This document shows positions 48,687-60,700 of a DNA stretch of 64,000 nt, in pieces (positions within the stretch are counted from its first letter, which is position 1; each line of letters begins with the position of its first letter). A model generated the notes under the pieces. The model was not told where the DNA came from and searched no databases. It was given only the letters and a program-made list of their open reading frames with translations. Origin of the DNA: Sphaerolaimus hirsutus (taxonomy: Eukaryota > Nematoda > Chromadorea > Monhysterida > Sphaerolaimidae); assembly GCA_964036195.1 (NCBI GenBank), contig OZ038457.1, forward strand, positions 20,797,147 to 20,861,146, given 5' to 3'. The translations under genes and the position numbers were made by a program.

Positions 48687-49319
48687 CTAACATTTTATAG
48701 ACTCCTCAAATTCTCGCTGCAACGACTCCCGTTCTCTGAGATCCACGTGAGGTAAATTGTGAACAAAAGCGCTACGGCAACCGGACCGGTACAAACCGGG
48801 GTTGGAATAAGCAACACCTGCTCCATCGTGTTTCTGCGTCAAAATGGCGCGCTTTTCGTGAGCGGGGAGTAGTGACAGAAACCAGTCACGCACCCTGTAA
48901 AATGTCACGTAAATTTGTCAAAGGACAGGAAAAATGCAAAGTGGACGATGGAATTTTGATTTTTTATCAAATATTTGGCACTTTGCATATATTTAGCATT
49001 TCACAAAGTTTATGTGGTATTTTGCAGGATGCGGGACTTGTCGATGGATAACATAGAGTAAAACACACGAACCTGCGGCGGTGTTTTTCTTTTGTCATTT
49101 TTCTCCTTTTTGTCAACTTTCTCACTTTCGTCCGCAGCGATGTTTTCCGGGTCAAAAGTGGCTTCATACAATTTCTGTCTCCTTTCCCAAACAGAGGTCA
49201 ATTTGTCAATGCAAAATGGTTCATAACCAATTGAATAAGGGGAATCTCGCCCGTCGCCTGTACCAGCCAATGGGCGGACAGAGACTATTGAGGGTTGGTC
49301 ATAGCCATAGAAATCAGCC
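48687..49319 (-). CDS. two exons of an unrecognised gene, one acceptor inside a MITE
   Basis: Exon 49073-49319 encodes ADFYGYDQPSIVSVRPLAGT, YSIGYEPFCIDKLTSVWERR and a Lys/Asp-rich tail ending TPPQ, with donor CCGCAG|gttcgt. Exon 48687-48894 encodes VRDWFLSLLPAHEKRAILTQ, YRSGCRSAFVHNLPHVDLRE and stops at 48687. Its acceptor TTTTACAG lies inside the terminal repeat of a decayed family A palindrome (about 48885-49045). Joining the two at these borders shifts the frame, so the true join is unresolved. Confidence 0.4.
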
Positions 49320-49588
49320 CTGCGTGGAAACACTAGTCATATGGAGGGCTTGCGTAGAGTTCGAAAAGAGGTTGACTTTTAGGGACTGAAATTGTTTTTT
49401 TTCAAGGGCAGGACTTCTGGTATTCAAGGTTGTTCTTTAATTTTTCACAAATTTTTTTAAAAACACCATTGCACGAGAAGTTGCATAGGTTTCCATTCAA
49501 ATTTCTCAGTGCAACAGAATTCATTTGGCAAATTTTTCCGCGATTGGGGTTCGCGGAAATTCGCGGCATTTCAAATTTACGTTTTCCA

Positions 49589-52500
49589 CTATATATATCC
49601 AAAAACTACCACAGTAATAAGCAGCCCCAAAGCAACCCCAAACCTTATCAAAAACCCCAAAGCCAACCTCAACATGTGCTTGCTCCTGTACGCCTCCACC
49701 AACAAATTTTTGCTGCTATCCTTAACAACACCCATCTGCCAATCTACAGACACAGTGCCATAAGCTTCAGATGCACTTTCTGCCGCTTGCAAAGATTTAA
49801 TATGAACATTTGCGGTGCGTTCACTACCGTCAATACTCGTTACTACCAAAGTATCTGTGGCGAAAAATGTGCGCGCCACATTTGACGGCTGCAAGTCGCC
49901 GCAGGGGGTGGCCGAAGTGGCCAACCAGCACAGGTTGTCGCCTGCAAAAAAGTGCCTTGCGAAAAAGTGCCTTTTTGGGGGGAAAAAATTGAAATTCAGG
50001 CACACCTGGCGAGGCACAGGAAAAAATGGCCGTGAATTTCAAACAGTCGTAACGCTTTTTAACAACGGCTTCAGCGTCGTGAAAATCGACCAGACCGAGG
50101 TGATCATTGTAAATTGACACTTTCGCGACTCCATCATTCGCTGAAGCGTTGAGCTGCAAAACAGTACAGTCATATTTACAGTGGTCCGGCCAGAAAAAAT
50201 GAGCAGCGGAATAGGGTTGGCACTTGATTTTTTTAACTGATGTTTTTTTTTTAAATCAAAGGGGGTAAACTGATTTTAATTTAAAAACATCAAAAGGCGA
50301 AATTTCTGGTAGACTTGCACTATGTATTTTGCAATTTTTTTGCGCGCAAGCGCGCAATTTCTCATGCATATTACTATTTGTAGTGTTTTCATGGGTTTTG
50401 GGACATTTTGAGGGTAAAAGCTTCCATTTATTCATGTTACCGTGTAATTATAAGCCGTGCTATGCTAGTGTAGTATATAATATGCAGCCAATGTGCTCCC
50501 ACATACTTCTACAGTGTGAAACATCACTGTCAATGTATTAGCCTTCTATTACAACATGTATAAGCACTATTCCATGCTGAACTTCACTTGAAGTCACAAA
50601 CGTCCGACAAAAGTAGGGTTCAAACGATATGACTTTTCGATATCGATATTCGATATTTTTTTCTGAAACTCGATAGTCGATATCGATACGACATGGAACC
50701 TCGATATCGATATTCGATATTCGATTAATGGTCGATATTCGATATTTCGATATTTTCGATATTCGATATGCTTTTGGTATAGCAAGGCATATTTCAAGTG
50801 GCATATTGTATTTTCATGTGGTTGCACACATGTTTAATCATCTCTTTACTGAAATTTGAATGGTACAAGTGATTTTAACAAGGTTTACATCACTCAATAG
50901 TAGAAAATAGAAGAAAAACATGATGAATCAAAGTGTATCAGACAAATAACAATTGGTAGATATCACAATTCATCCTAACCTAATTGCTTAAGGGCATGTT
51001 GCAAAAAAAGTATATCAGCGTTTTCTGGCTTCAAATTTAGCACTCCAACAACAATGACATTATAAATACTGTACTTTTACTCATCAAATACAATACTATA
51101 AGCACATCAGATCAACCATAAACATCTCAAAATGAAAATGAAAAGTAAATTTGGGGACAATACAGGTTCGATATATCGAAAAATGGTCGATATTCGATAT
51201 TTTTTCAAAATTTTCGATATCGATATTCGATATTTTTTCAAAATTTTCGATATCAATATTCGATATAAAAAATGGTCGATATTCGATACGATATATCGTT
51301 TGAACCCTAGACAAAAGGCGATATACGTAATAAGTCGACGTAAAATGAATTTTTTCGAAAGAAATCACTGCTTATAATGCTATCCCATGACTCCACAGTC
51401 ATAATATGACCGCAATCGACATAACAATACATTGTCTGACACTTAACATACACATATTTTTTATCTATACACCCATTTTGGACGATTTAAAAAAAATCTG
51501 ATGTTAATTTAAAAAATCAATTTAAAAAAATGATTTTAAAAAATCAAGGCGTTTAAAAAAATTGATTTTTTTCCAACCCTACAGCGGAATTTCGAAAGAA
51601 AATTGAGCTGCAGAAAAAAAGAATTTCAAAGGATGCAACGCTCACCCGTCTCACTGAAATGCCGTAACCGACGGCAAATGTAATTCCATCTAAAACCCCA
51701 ACTCGCAGTGATGACAATCCATCATTATTCGTCTGATCACAACATTTAGTGTGCGATGCAATATATTCCACCGCGTCAAAAACAGCCACATCACTCGGCC
51801 GGTTTGAAACTGTCAATTTTAGCTTGGTGCCGATGGCGCCGGATATGTCGTACCGCCGCAGAGTCGACTGGCTTATTGCCACGGGGCCGAGCATCTGCAG
51901 CCAAATAGACAGATAGGAAAAAGGATTGCTTTTGGAAGCTAGGTTAGCTGTGTAGACGGAGGCATAAATACTAGTCTCGAAACCCGCTAGTCATGTAAAC
52001 CCGCCAGTCATGTATTTTAAGGGATTAGCACAGTATGGTGGATTAGCGCAGCGGATTTACATGATTAGTAGAGTACATAGCGCATCGTTTTTTCAGCTAT
52101 TTTTATACTGGCACATAACGTGCTATGTATTTACTCTACTAATAATGTGACCCCGCTGCCACAAAACCCCAGAATACATGACTGGCGGGTCTACATGACT
52201 ATAGGCACAGGGTCGCTGTGTATCCCTCAAGTCAGGCTCTTAATTTTTTAAGGTAAATAAGGCAACTTGTTACTTCAAAATATGTGGCTGGATAGATTGC
52301 TGGCAATCAAACTGACTATAAAATTATTTCGATCATAACGCCGAAGCCGGGACACGATCCCGAAAATAGAAAAATACACTTACAAACCTTCGAAAAGGCC
52401 AAAAGGTACTCCGAAGTGTCGCAAGATTGGAATTCGCTACTGACAATGAGAGCGGGATAAAACATCCTCTTAGACCCGCTCGCTTCACTGAATGCGTCTT

Positions 52501-55405
52501 CACCCAAACTTCCGCTGGCAGCGCAACTATTCAACGATTCAATACATTCATTGCTTCCATTGAAGCAAGTGTTCCTGCCGCTGTCGGACTGATCTGGAAC
52601 TGGTTAATTGGCACAGGATGTTAGAAGAGGCTGAAACCCGGTGCACAAGTAGCAATATCTGGTGCCAATGTAGACCCGGTGCTTAGGTACGTCTTCATTG
52701 GCACTGCAGCGGTTCAGTATGGGGGTTGGTGGGGGATTACCCCCCAAACGCCGTAGCTATCTACATATATAGCGATTTTTCTCCCTTTTTTCCCTCTAAA
52801 GCTTGAAAAACCCTACATATAGAACCCCTGCGAACCCCCGCTCCAAACACAACAAGAGATGGAATGGCGTCATTTGTGGGCGCCAAAATACGCAGCACCA
52901 TGGCGCCCTTATAATTCTTTTGCTACTTGTGCACCGGGTAAACTTGTGCACCGGCACAGGGCCGTTACAAGAAACTATGCAACTTTAGAAAAGATTAAAA
53001 GTTATACGATCAAGATTGCTTAAGTGATAAAAAGTCATAGTATTTTTGGGACAACTTCGCATATTGGCACTAGGGTTGGCAAGCGATTTTTTTAAGCGAT
53101 TTTTTTCAAAAAAATTCCGATTAAAAAAAAAAAAATCGCAGCCCCTGCGCCGATTTAAAAAAAATCGCTGGGGAAAAAATTTAGTACTCATGCACTAGGT
53201 AAAATGCAAAAATTTTATGCGCGCAGTTTCATGCAAGCAATCCACTAGTTGTTTTGTTTTATGGCTTTTACAAGCAATTTGGTGGTGTAGCACCCATTTC
53301 TGTGTGCTTTTAAGAATGTAAGGTAGGCTGTGAATCATTGGGGGTAGTATACATTGTTTTGCTATGTGTTTTCTTATAAAAAATGAATGGAAATGAATTC
53401 ATGTTCACTTCAAAAATGATTTTATAGTGTTCTCAGTGAAAACAAGCAATTTCTGCAAACAAAATTGCTAATGGTCGATGAAATTTGATTCACACAGCAA
53501 ATACAACAATTTTGTTACTTTTAAACTTCAAGATAATTGACTTTTAAGCTTTTCCACAGCTGTACAGTACTTATATTACCACACAAAGAATAACTGTACA
53601 CTGCATATCAATTTACATGTATTTTATTACCTTCAGAGGCGATTTTCGAGTGAAATGGGACTAATTACGACCCCAGCGATTTTTATTTAAAAAAATCGAT
53701 TTTTTTTTTAAAAATTCGGGGTCGTTAAAAAAATCGATTTTTTTCCAACCCTAATTGGCACACAAACATTTAACGAAATAAATACTTATTTACGTAACTA
53801 AGCTTTACAAGTGACAGTTTACTCACTGATAAGTACATAAAAAGTATATAACAACATGAGCCTTCACTAACCACTTTCCTTATCAAGTTCCACTTTCCCT
53901 GTCACTTGACAAGTCGCAGAGTTGACATTTGGCAGTGTCACGTCGCCCGCCGTGTCACTTGGTTGCTCGCTGTGTTTGACTGTGAAAGCTAGCAACTCCA
54001 CTCCGAGCAGTTCGCGTCTGCAATGGTGCGTCTTGCCGAGCGGCGGGATGCGTATTGTCTGAGTGCACTTTTTATGTGATTTGAACAGTTTTTAATTGAT
54101 TGTATTTACATTAGACACTCCGATTTAATTATCCAAAATTGAATGCTCTTCTCGTAGTTGAATTGGTCACATTCAGGAGATCTAATTGAGACTACCTAGG
54201 GTAGGGTTGGCCGATGTTTTTTTAAACGTTAAAGCGTTTTTTTAATAAAAAAAACTTAGAGTTAAAAAACGTTTTTTTCCAACCCTAATATAGGGTATGT
54301 AAATTTTAATTTTAATTTAATAAAACATTAGCATTTCTCACACTGAACCGAATCAAATACTGATTCTTTGGAATGATTGTGCAGAATAGCTTGAGAATTA
54401 GAATACCTCACTACGAATCGAATTTGAAACTATTTACTAAATCAAATAACATAAATTTAAACTTCAGGAAAAATACCTCACCCTGACTAAGACACTCTGG
54501 CCAACTGAAAAGCCAGACGTGACAGCCTGTCTTTCATCCTTATCTGACTTGAGTACATCCAACCAGAGCTTGCCGTTTGGCCATTCTGATCGACTGCATA
54601 GTGAGAAATATGCCTGCGAATGGCACGGGCATAAATAAGCTAATCCAAGTGTGGGAGTGGGGAATTACTGGGCTTTGACACGAATTTGACAAATTGTTAA
54701 ATACCTAACTAATCTAGGGTTGGCGGATGTTTTTTTAAACGTTTTTTTTAAAAAAACAACGTTTTTTAAATAAAAAAACATGACGTCCGAAATGTTTTTT
54801 TTTAAACATCGACCGAAATTTTTTGTACTAAGCACTAGGTATTTTGCAAAATGTTTGCACGAACGTGTCGACAAAAATGGATATTTTTGACACAAATCAC
54901 CACGTATAATGCTATCCCATGGCTCAACAGCCATTATATGGCCATATATAACATCACAAAGTATTGCCACTGTCTGATATACCTATATAGGTTGACACAA
55001 GGTCATATCTGGGAGCTTTTAAAAAAACAACGTTTTTTATAAAAAAACATCGAGTTAAAAAAACGTTTTACAACCCTAAACAAATCCGCACCAACAATTC
55101 TCGTCTGACTTTATTACATCAATCAGAAACATCATATTTATAAAGACAAAACGCTAACCCCCCCCCCCAAAAAAAAAGCGGCCCAAATCCACCTTCTTGC
55201 CCTTAAATTGACCATCATCCAACTTCACAAGTCCATTCGCTCGGTCCACGAAAACAACTCTCGCGGCGGCTACATCCAAAACGCCCAGTTGCCGCTGGGG
55301 ACACACCGTGATCGCTGTCCACACACCCGGCTGGGATGTGCCCGGTGCCAACTCGTCACCGACGGGCTCGCACACACAGATCACGTTCTCGCCCGACTTG
55401 TAGCG
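49589..55405 (-). CDS. single-pass membrane protein with Cys-containing ectodomain, unrecognised
   Basis: Minus-strand exons: 55193-55405 (KSGENVICVCEPVGDELAPG), 54482-54613 (AYFSLCSRSEWPNGKLWLDV), about 53873-54017 (NVNSATCQVTGKVEL), 52388-52588 (CFNGSNECIESLNSCAASG), 51646-51894 (YDISGAIGTKLKLTVSNRP), 50006-50153 (KVSIYNDHLGLVDFHDAEAV) and 49589-49941 (GDNLCWLATSATPCGD). The last exon ends with a hydrophobic segment LGFLIRFGVALGLLITVVVF right at the C-terminus, as expected for a membrane-anchored protein. Phases agree for the last two exons; one join near 54.0-54.5 kb does not, so an exon is missing there. A possible N-terminal exon with a hydrophobic signal lies at 56582-56830. The family is not recognised. 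Introns contain at least seven element copies. Confidence 0.5.
50212..51581. mobile_element. hAT-like element, TAGGGTTGG family, carrying a nested element
   Basis: The exact CAGCGGAA duplication is at 50204-50211 and 51582-51589. Here the arm motif is TTTTTTAAATCAA-like instead of AACGTTTTTT. A TAGGGTTCAAACG element (50614-51309) is inserted in its middle. Confidence 0.93.
50614..51309. mobile_element. hAT-like element with CGATAT arrays, nested
   Basis: Termini TAGGGTTCAAACGATAT and ATATCGTTTGAACCCTA with an exact GACAAAAG duplication at 50606-50613 and 51310-51317. Arms are arrays of TCGATATTCGATAT. The core is almost identical to that at 59285-59660. Confidence 0.94.
51965..52212. mobile_element. 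element with CATGTAAACCCG arms, uninterrupted
   Basis: The left arm CCCGCCAGTCATGTATTTTA is complementary to AATACATGACTGGCGGGT at the right. The inner arms share GAGTACATAGC / GCTATGTATTTACTC. It is a short relative of 45165-47240. Confidence 0.8.
52620..52965. mobile_element. inverted-repeat element with TTGTGCACCGGG arms
   Basis: CCCGGTGCACAAGTAGCAA at 52639 is complementary to TTGCTACTTGTGCACCGGG near 52920. Its sequence recurs in the element near 35410-35560. It lies in the intron upstream of exon 52388-52588. Confidence 0.65.
53071..53753. mobile_element. hAT-like element, TAGGGTTGG family
   Basis: The exact ATTGGCAC duplication occurs at 53063-53070 and 53754-53761. The arm motif is AAAAAATCGATTTTTTT. 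The core retains ACTAGGTAAAATGCAAAA but a reduced GCGCGC hairpin. Confidence 0.93.
54202..54287. mobile_element. 86-bp minimal TAGGGTTGG element
   Basis: Only termini and arms remain: TAGGGTTGGCCGATG followed by AACGTT and TTTTTT units and CCAACCCTA. The flanks ACCTAGGG and ATATAGGG match at 6 of 8. Confidence 0.8.
54715..55078. mobile_element. hAT-like element, TAGGGTTGG family, internally deleted
   Basis: The flanks AACTAATC and AACAAATC differ at one base. Compared with the 663-bp copy at 21046 about 300 bp of the core is missing (a jump from TTTTGCAAAATGTTTGC to ACGAACGTGTCGAC). Confidence 0.88.
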
Positions 55406-55590
55406 CTGTCTGGATGGTGGTTGAGGGGTTGAATGAATTACACAAGTGCGTCAGGTGTGCATCATCAAACGAAGCGCAATTAGTTTTTGTCTGATATTAC
55501 TGTTGATATTTTAGTTACCACTCTCTGCACTCTTAGTGACCATAGCAATAAGTCACAACACAATACATTACTCTTGTAAATGAGCAATTA

Positions 55591-56016
55591 CCGTATATCC
55601 TTGAATAAGACCCCAGGGGCGTTATTATTTCGTCAGAGGTTTTGGAGGGGGGAGTTATTCAAGGGGGGGTACTATTCAAGGGGGGGAGTTATTTTTTCCT
55701 CAGAACTTCCAGGAAAACTTACACTTTATTCATTGTTTGTATGCATGCCGTCAACACATCTAATGCAGAAAATGACCAGTTCAACAAGAACAAAAACAAC
55801 GTATCCATCCTAAAATTCGTGTTCATCGGCGTCTGAATCATTCAAATACACATTGTCGTTTTACCCAGAGGGGGGACTTATTCAAGAGGGGGGAGTTATT
55901 CAAGGGGGGGGCGTTATTTTTTCCTCACCTGGCCAACAGGGGGGTGTTATTCAAGGGGGGTGTTATTCAAGGGGGGTATTATTCAAGGGGGGGGGTCTTA
56001 TTCAAGGATATACGGT
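55591..56016. mobile_element. ACCGTATATCC inverted-repeat element, second copy
   Basis: It starts ACCGTATATCCTTGAATAAG and ends CTTATTCAAGGATATACGGTA, with GGGGGGAGTTATTCAAGGG units in both arms. Confidence 0.85.
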
Positions 56017-56049
56017 ACTTTGGGTTGACTCAAACAAAGGCCAAAGAAG

Positions 56050-56575
56050 GTCACAAACAAAAAAGCCACAATGTACAGGGTGCGGCAGTTTAGACGGACC
56101 CCATAAAGTTTTAAATAACTTGTCACTGGGTAGTCGGATTAACGTCAAATTTTAGGTCAACATCAACAACTACACAGGAAAGGAGCCCTGAAAATATGGC
56201 TGCGATAGCTCTGCTCGTTCTCAAGTTATTTATGTAAACACAAAAAATTTCGCTTTACTGCCACCTTGCTTTATAACCAAACACGCAAGCGTCTGCAGAT
56301 TTCCTTATCTTAAAACAATCCCAATCACGATCTGGGTCCCAAAAAGTGGATCCCGTTTGAAACCTATCACCGGGTGGTGGTAAAGTGACAATTACGCGTT
56401 TGCATGAATAACTTGAGAACGAGGAGAGCTATCGCAGCCATATTTGCAGGGCTTCTTTCCTATTTAGTTGTAAATGTCGACCTAAAATTTGACGTTAATC
56501 CGACTACCCAGTGACAAGTTATTTAAAACTTTATGGGGTCCGTCTAAATTGCCGCACCCTGTATAACCCACAACT
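56050..56575. mobile_element. large inverted repeat with GGGTGCGGCAGTTTAGACGG ends
   Basis: ACAGGGTGCGGCAGTTTAGA at about 56077 is complementary to TCTAAATTGCCGCACCCTGT near 56545. The complementarity continues inward through GACCCCATAAAGTTTTAAAT and its partner to about 56240/56395. This is another palindromic element of about 485 bp, and TATA flanks the outer right end. Confidence 0.85.
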
Positions 56576-56581
56576 CACAAC

Positions 56582-56830
56582 AGAGTTTCCCCATCACTAT
56601 ATCGATCAGCACTGGTCGATATGTCCACGCGCTTGGAAGAATTTCCTGTCGTACATACGGCTACAGCAGTCGAATTTCCAACTTCACGTAATTTGCATCG
56701 CAGCACTTGCCATTGACGGCGGAAGGCCATGTTCACGGGAACTGAAATCAACCGCGAGAAGTGAATAAACAGCCCTAATAGCGTAATCAAAAATAATAAA
56801 CGATCTGCGAGCCATTGACTATTGTAAATA
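56582..56830 (-). CDS. possible signal-bearing first exon
   Basis: The minus-strand frame from an internal Met reads MIIYNSQWLADRLLFLITLL, GLFIHFSRLISVPVNMAFR and RQWQVLRCKLREVGNSTAVA, ending at a gtgagt donor near 56582. The hydrophobic stretch could be a signal anchor. It may start the membrane protein gene downstream, although the phase at 55405 does not match directly. Confidence 0.3.
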
Positions 56831-56889
56831 ATCATCGCATCGACATCGCGCAGGGCGCGGGATTTTCTTTTTTTCACGTGTGACTTCAT

Positions 56890-57560
56890 GGATGATTATG
56901 ACGTGTCATTGTACACGTGAAAAATGCACCAAATGTTTCCCAAAATTTGGGTCAACGCTGATTTTTGCAGAACTTTCCTACCTGAATTAGGCTGGTACGA
57001 TGATGAGAACGGTGTATACAACATGCATACATGAACCCGGAATGGAACATAAGATTTCTCCGATTTATGTTCCCATTCTATTGTGAAATCATTGGCGAAG
57101 CGCCAATTTCGTAAGACTGTAGAAATGAAATACATTAGCAATATTATACAGACTTCATGTGGGTACGAATCATTTCTACGAGCGTCATTGAACACGTCAG
57201 AAGTGAGTGTCAACACCACACATTCAATTTGGATGTTGCTTTGTGTACTAATGATATTCATGACTTGAATATAAAAACTCGCAAAGCAAACACGGTATCC
57301 GTATAATTTCCCGATCTGAATTTCCCGCACTCCATGGGTGTCCATAACGACAAGAAACTGGCAGGGGTACAAAAAAGCAATCAATGATACTCTGAGTTGA
57401 ATACTAGATTTTAAAACAGCCAGAATATGTTTTCATTCAAACTAGTGTTTAAACTTCACCAAAATTCGAACGCCATGAATCAAAAGCAAACGTCATTTTT
57501 GAGAACGATCTAATTTGAAAAAAATAAAAATAAAATAATTTCATTTTTCTCTGATACGCG
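56890..57560. other. intergenic region with an unproven 162-codon open frame
   Basis: A minus-strand open frame at 56896-57384 is non-repetitive but has no recognisable motif and no obvious splice links. Most of the rest shows nothing interpretable. Confidence 0.4.
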
Positions 57561-57714
57561 AAGTCGAAATCTTTAACAGTCGCGGAGCGTGGAACGTGGA
57601 AAAAATGGAACGCGGCGCAACCGGGAACCCGATGTCGTTATTCGGTTTGTTTTTCAAGCGTTGAATTTCGCTATCAGTATTTTATAGGCGTTGAACTGTG
57701 CTTCCCGATAAAAT

Positions 57715-60700
57715 TGCCGACAGTAAATCGTTTTCTGCTATTGTAGATTCCGCGCCGGCAGCTCTTACTGCATCTCGTCCGACGGTGAGTTAAAAAGCGT
57801 CGATTTTGATTGTTGCCAAAATGTCTTGTTTCTATAGTGTCCGAATTTGAAGAGTTTCGTTCCAATGGTGCAGTTTTTTTTCTAGGTCGCACCGTTCATA
57901 AGTCGTTTTAGCTTTAATCACAGATTGTCCATTTTGTTCCTGAAAAAAATGGCCCGACAAATCTGGACACAACTCCACATAGACTGTACGGCGACAAAAA
58001 ATCAATTATACAAAAAATGTAGGCAATAGTCTCAGATATCTGAAAAGTGCGTGGCAAGCTCTGTCGCTCAAACATGGCGCTGTCGGGCCACCGCTAAACT
58101 TTGAATGCGAATTTTCAAAATTTAAATTGGTGGAGATATGCACTTATGGAACGAAACTCTTCATTTGTCCCTCGTTCGTGTTATGTGGCTTTTTCGTTGC
58201 AGGTGTCAGTCCCGTCGCAACCGACCGGTGGATTCACTCGGCCGGAATTCAATCGCTGCTCAAGGTTCGTTTGCCCCACACACACTAGTCGACGATGGCA
58301 TCGGGTGTAGGGTTCAAAGGTGCACCGCACACTCAAAATTTTCAAGGGCGGTTTGAACGTTTTTGAGTTCCGCCAAGGCAGAACTCCAAGGGCGGTTCGA
58401 ACATTTTTATTTAGGAAAAATGTGGCATTTTTGGGACATACGGATGAAGTTCACACGAATCCGGATGAATTCACACAGTTTTTGTCCATTTGCATATCAT
58501 AACAAAACGTTTCAAAAACATTGGGACACTTTAAATTCCGCCCTTGACTTAAGAGATACGCCCTTAAGAGAAGGTTGTTATGGGAAACACATCTTATTTA
58601 TCTTACCAAACATATTTGTGAAAAAAATTTTATATGTAGATCTAGGCTTTGTCTTCAAAAATGAATAGAGAAATTTTTTTGTAATATCCACTTGTTTAAA
58701 AGATATTGAAGTTCACCATGTGGCATATTTGTGAAAACCGAAACTGAATTCCACCCTCTAGAAAGTGTCCGAATGTTTTCTTGCCTAGATGGCGCACTGA
58801 CACTCAAAATTGTCAAGGGCGGTTCGGACGTTTTTGAGTTCCGCCAAGGCAGAATTCCAAGGGTGGTTCAGACATTGTGCACTTTCCTACCTGTCTGAAA
58901 TAATTTCGCCCATGCACAATCCAAGGCAATACCGCCATCGTGCAAAGTGTTCGAACGTTTCATGTGTGGAATTGAAATCGAGGGCAGTTCGAACGTTTTT
59001 GGATTCCGCCCCGTTTTTAATTCCGCCCTTTTTAATTCCGCCCTTTTTAATTCCGCCCATGAAGAAGTGTTCATACTGCAACTGAAAATTCGAGTGTGCC
59101 GTGCAACAAACGATATGACTTTTTGATATCGATATTCGATATTTTTTCAAAATTTTCGATATCGATATTCGATATTCAATATTTTTTTCTGAAACTCGAT
59201 ATTCGATATCGATACGATATGGAACCTCGATATCGATATTCCATATTGAAAAATGGTCGATATTCGATATTTTCGATATTGCAATATGCTTTTGGTATAG
59301 CAAAGCATATTTCAAGTGGCATATTGTATTTTCATGTGGTTGCACACATGTTTAATCATCTCTTTACTGAAATTTGAATGGTACAAGTGATTTTAACAGG
59401 CTTTACATCACTCAATGGTAGAAAATACAAGAAAAACATGATGAATCAAAGTGTATCAGACAAATAACAATTGGTAGATATTACAGTTCATCCTAACCTA
59501 ATTGCTTAAGGGCATGTTGCAAAAAAAAGTATATCAGCGTTTTCTGGCTTCAAATTTAGCACTCCAACAACAATGACATTATAAATACTGTACTTTTACT
59601 CATCAAATACAATACTATAAGCACATCAGATCAACCATAAACATCTCAAAATGAAAAGTAAATTTGGGGACACAATACAGGTTCGATATATCGAAAAAAT
59701 GGTCGATATCGATATTCGATATTTTTTCAAAATTTTCGATATCGATATTCGATATTTTTTCAAAATTTTCGATATCGATATTTGATATTCAATATTAAAA
59801 AATAATCGATATCCAATATTCAATACGATATATCGTTTGAACCCTAATCGGGTGTCAACTGGGCCGACTGGTTTCAATTCGGATTTTAGTTGACGGGTTG
59901 CGGAGCAATCTCCAAATGCACGTACTAATATTAATTCGTTGCCGCATTTGCACTCGACATGTCCTGCGGACGGTCAACTGAAATCTGAAAACTGGGAGTC
60001 ACTCCCAGACTCTGTCATGTAAATAGAATGAATGCCCTGTAAAATGTCGAATGTCCGGTTAACAGAATAAAATTTGACATTTTAGAAGGCCAGGTTCTTT
60101 TACAGGGTCGGGGTGTGGCACCAGTTGACACCCAGTGTGTGTAGAACCATTATGGACACTTATATTTCAAAGTGTCACTGGATTCTAAAGTGTCGCTACT
60201 CTCAGGTGCGGCAGAGTGCGACCGAAGGGCACGGATTGCGACCACTGCGCCATGAGCATCGCCAACGACGACACGATTTCTCTTTTAAGCGGCAGTGACA
60301 GGGCCAACGCCGCCCCGCCGCGCACGTCTGGGACGGGTAATTTTGGTGAGTGTATTTGGGTTAAATGTGTGTAAATATCGATGATTACTGGAAATTAAGG
60401 ATGGCACTTAATCTTGAAACTTTTTTAAAATGCAATTGAGGCGTCTACTTCTAAAAGTCGACAAGTCCAAAATATGAAAATTTTGCGTTAGGCCCGGAAA
60501 CGTCATCTGAGACAACTCCCGCACATTTTTCATAATTTTCCATAAATTTTTTGTCCTCACATACCCATATGGCATAGTGACAATTTTGACATTTTTTTGT
60601 GAAAAATGCAAAAAAATTCAGCAATAAGTCGACAAGTCCACTTAGTTTAGAGCAAGAAGTCGACAAGTCCATCCTCTTCATCCTTTTTTATGGGAAAAAA

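Noticed and set aside
50538..51377. Ile/Tyr/Arg-rich open frames (also at 59096-59877)
   Set aside because: Translations of TCGATATTCGATAT arrays in transposable elements.
49589..55405. Assignment of the membrane protein to HAP2/GCS1 or tectonic families
   Set aside because: Both were considered because of the Cys-containing ectodomain and terminal membrane segment, but no diagnostic motif of either could be matched with confidence.
56896..57384. 162-codon minus-strand open frame as a gene
   Set aside because: No recognisable motif, no clear splice links and a low-GC setting. It is kept only as a note in the intergenic entry.
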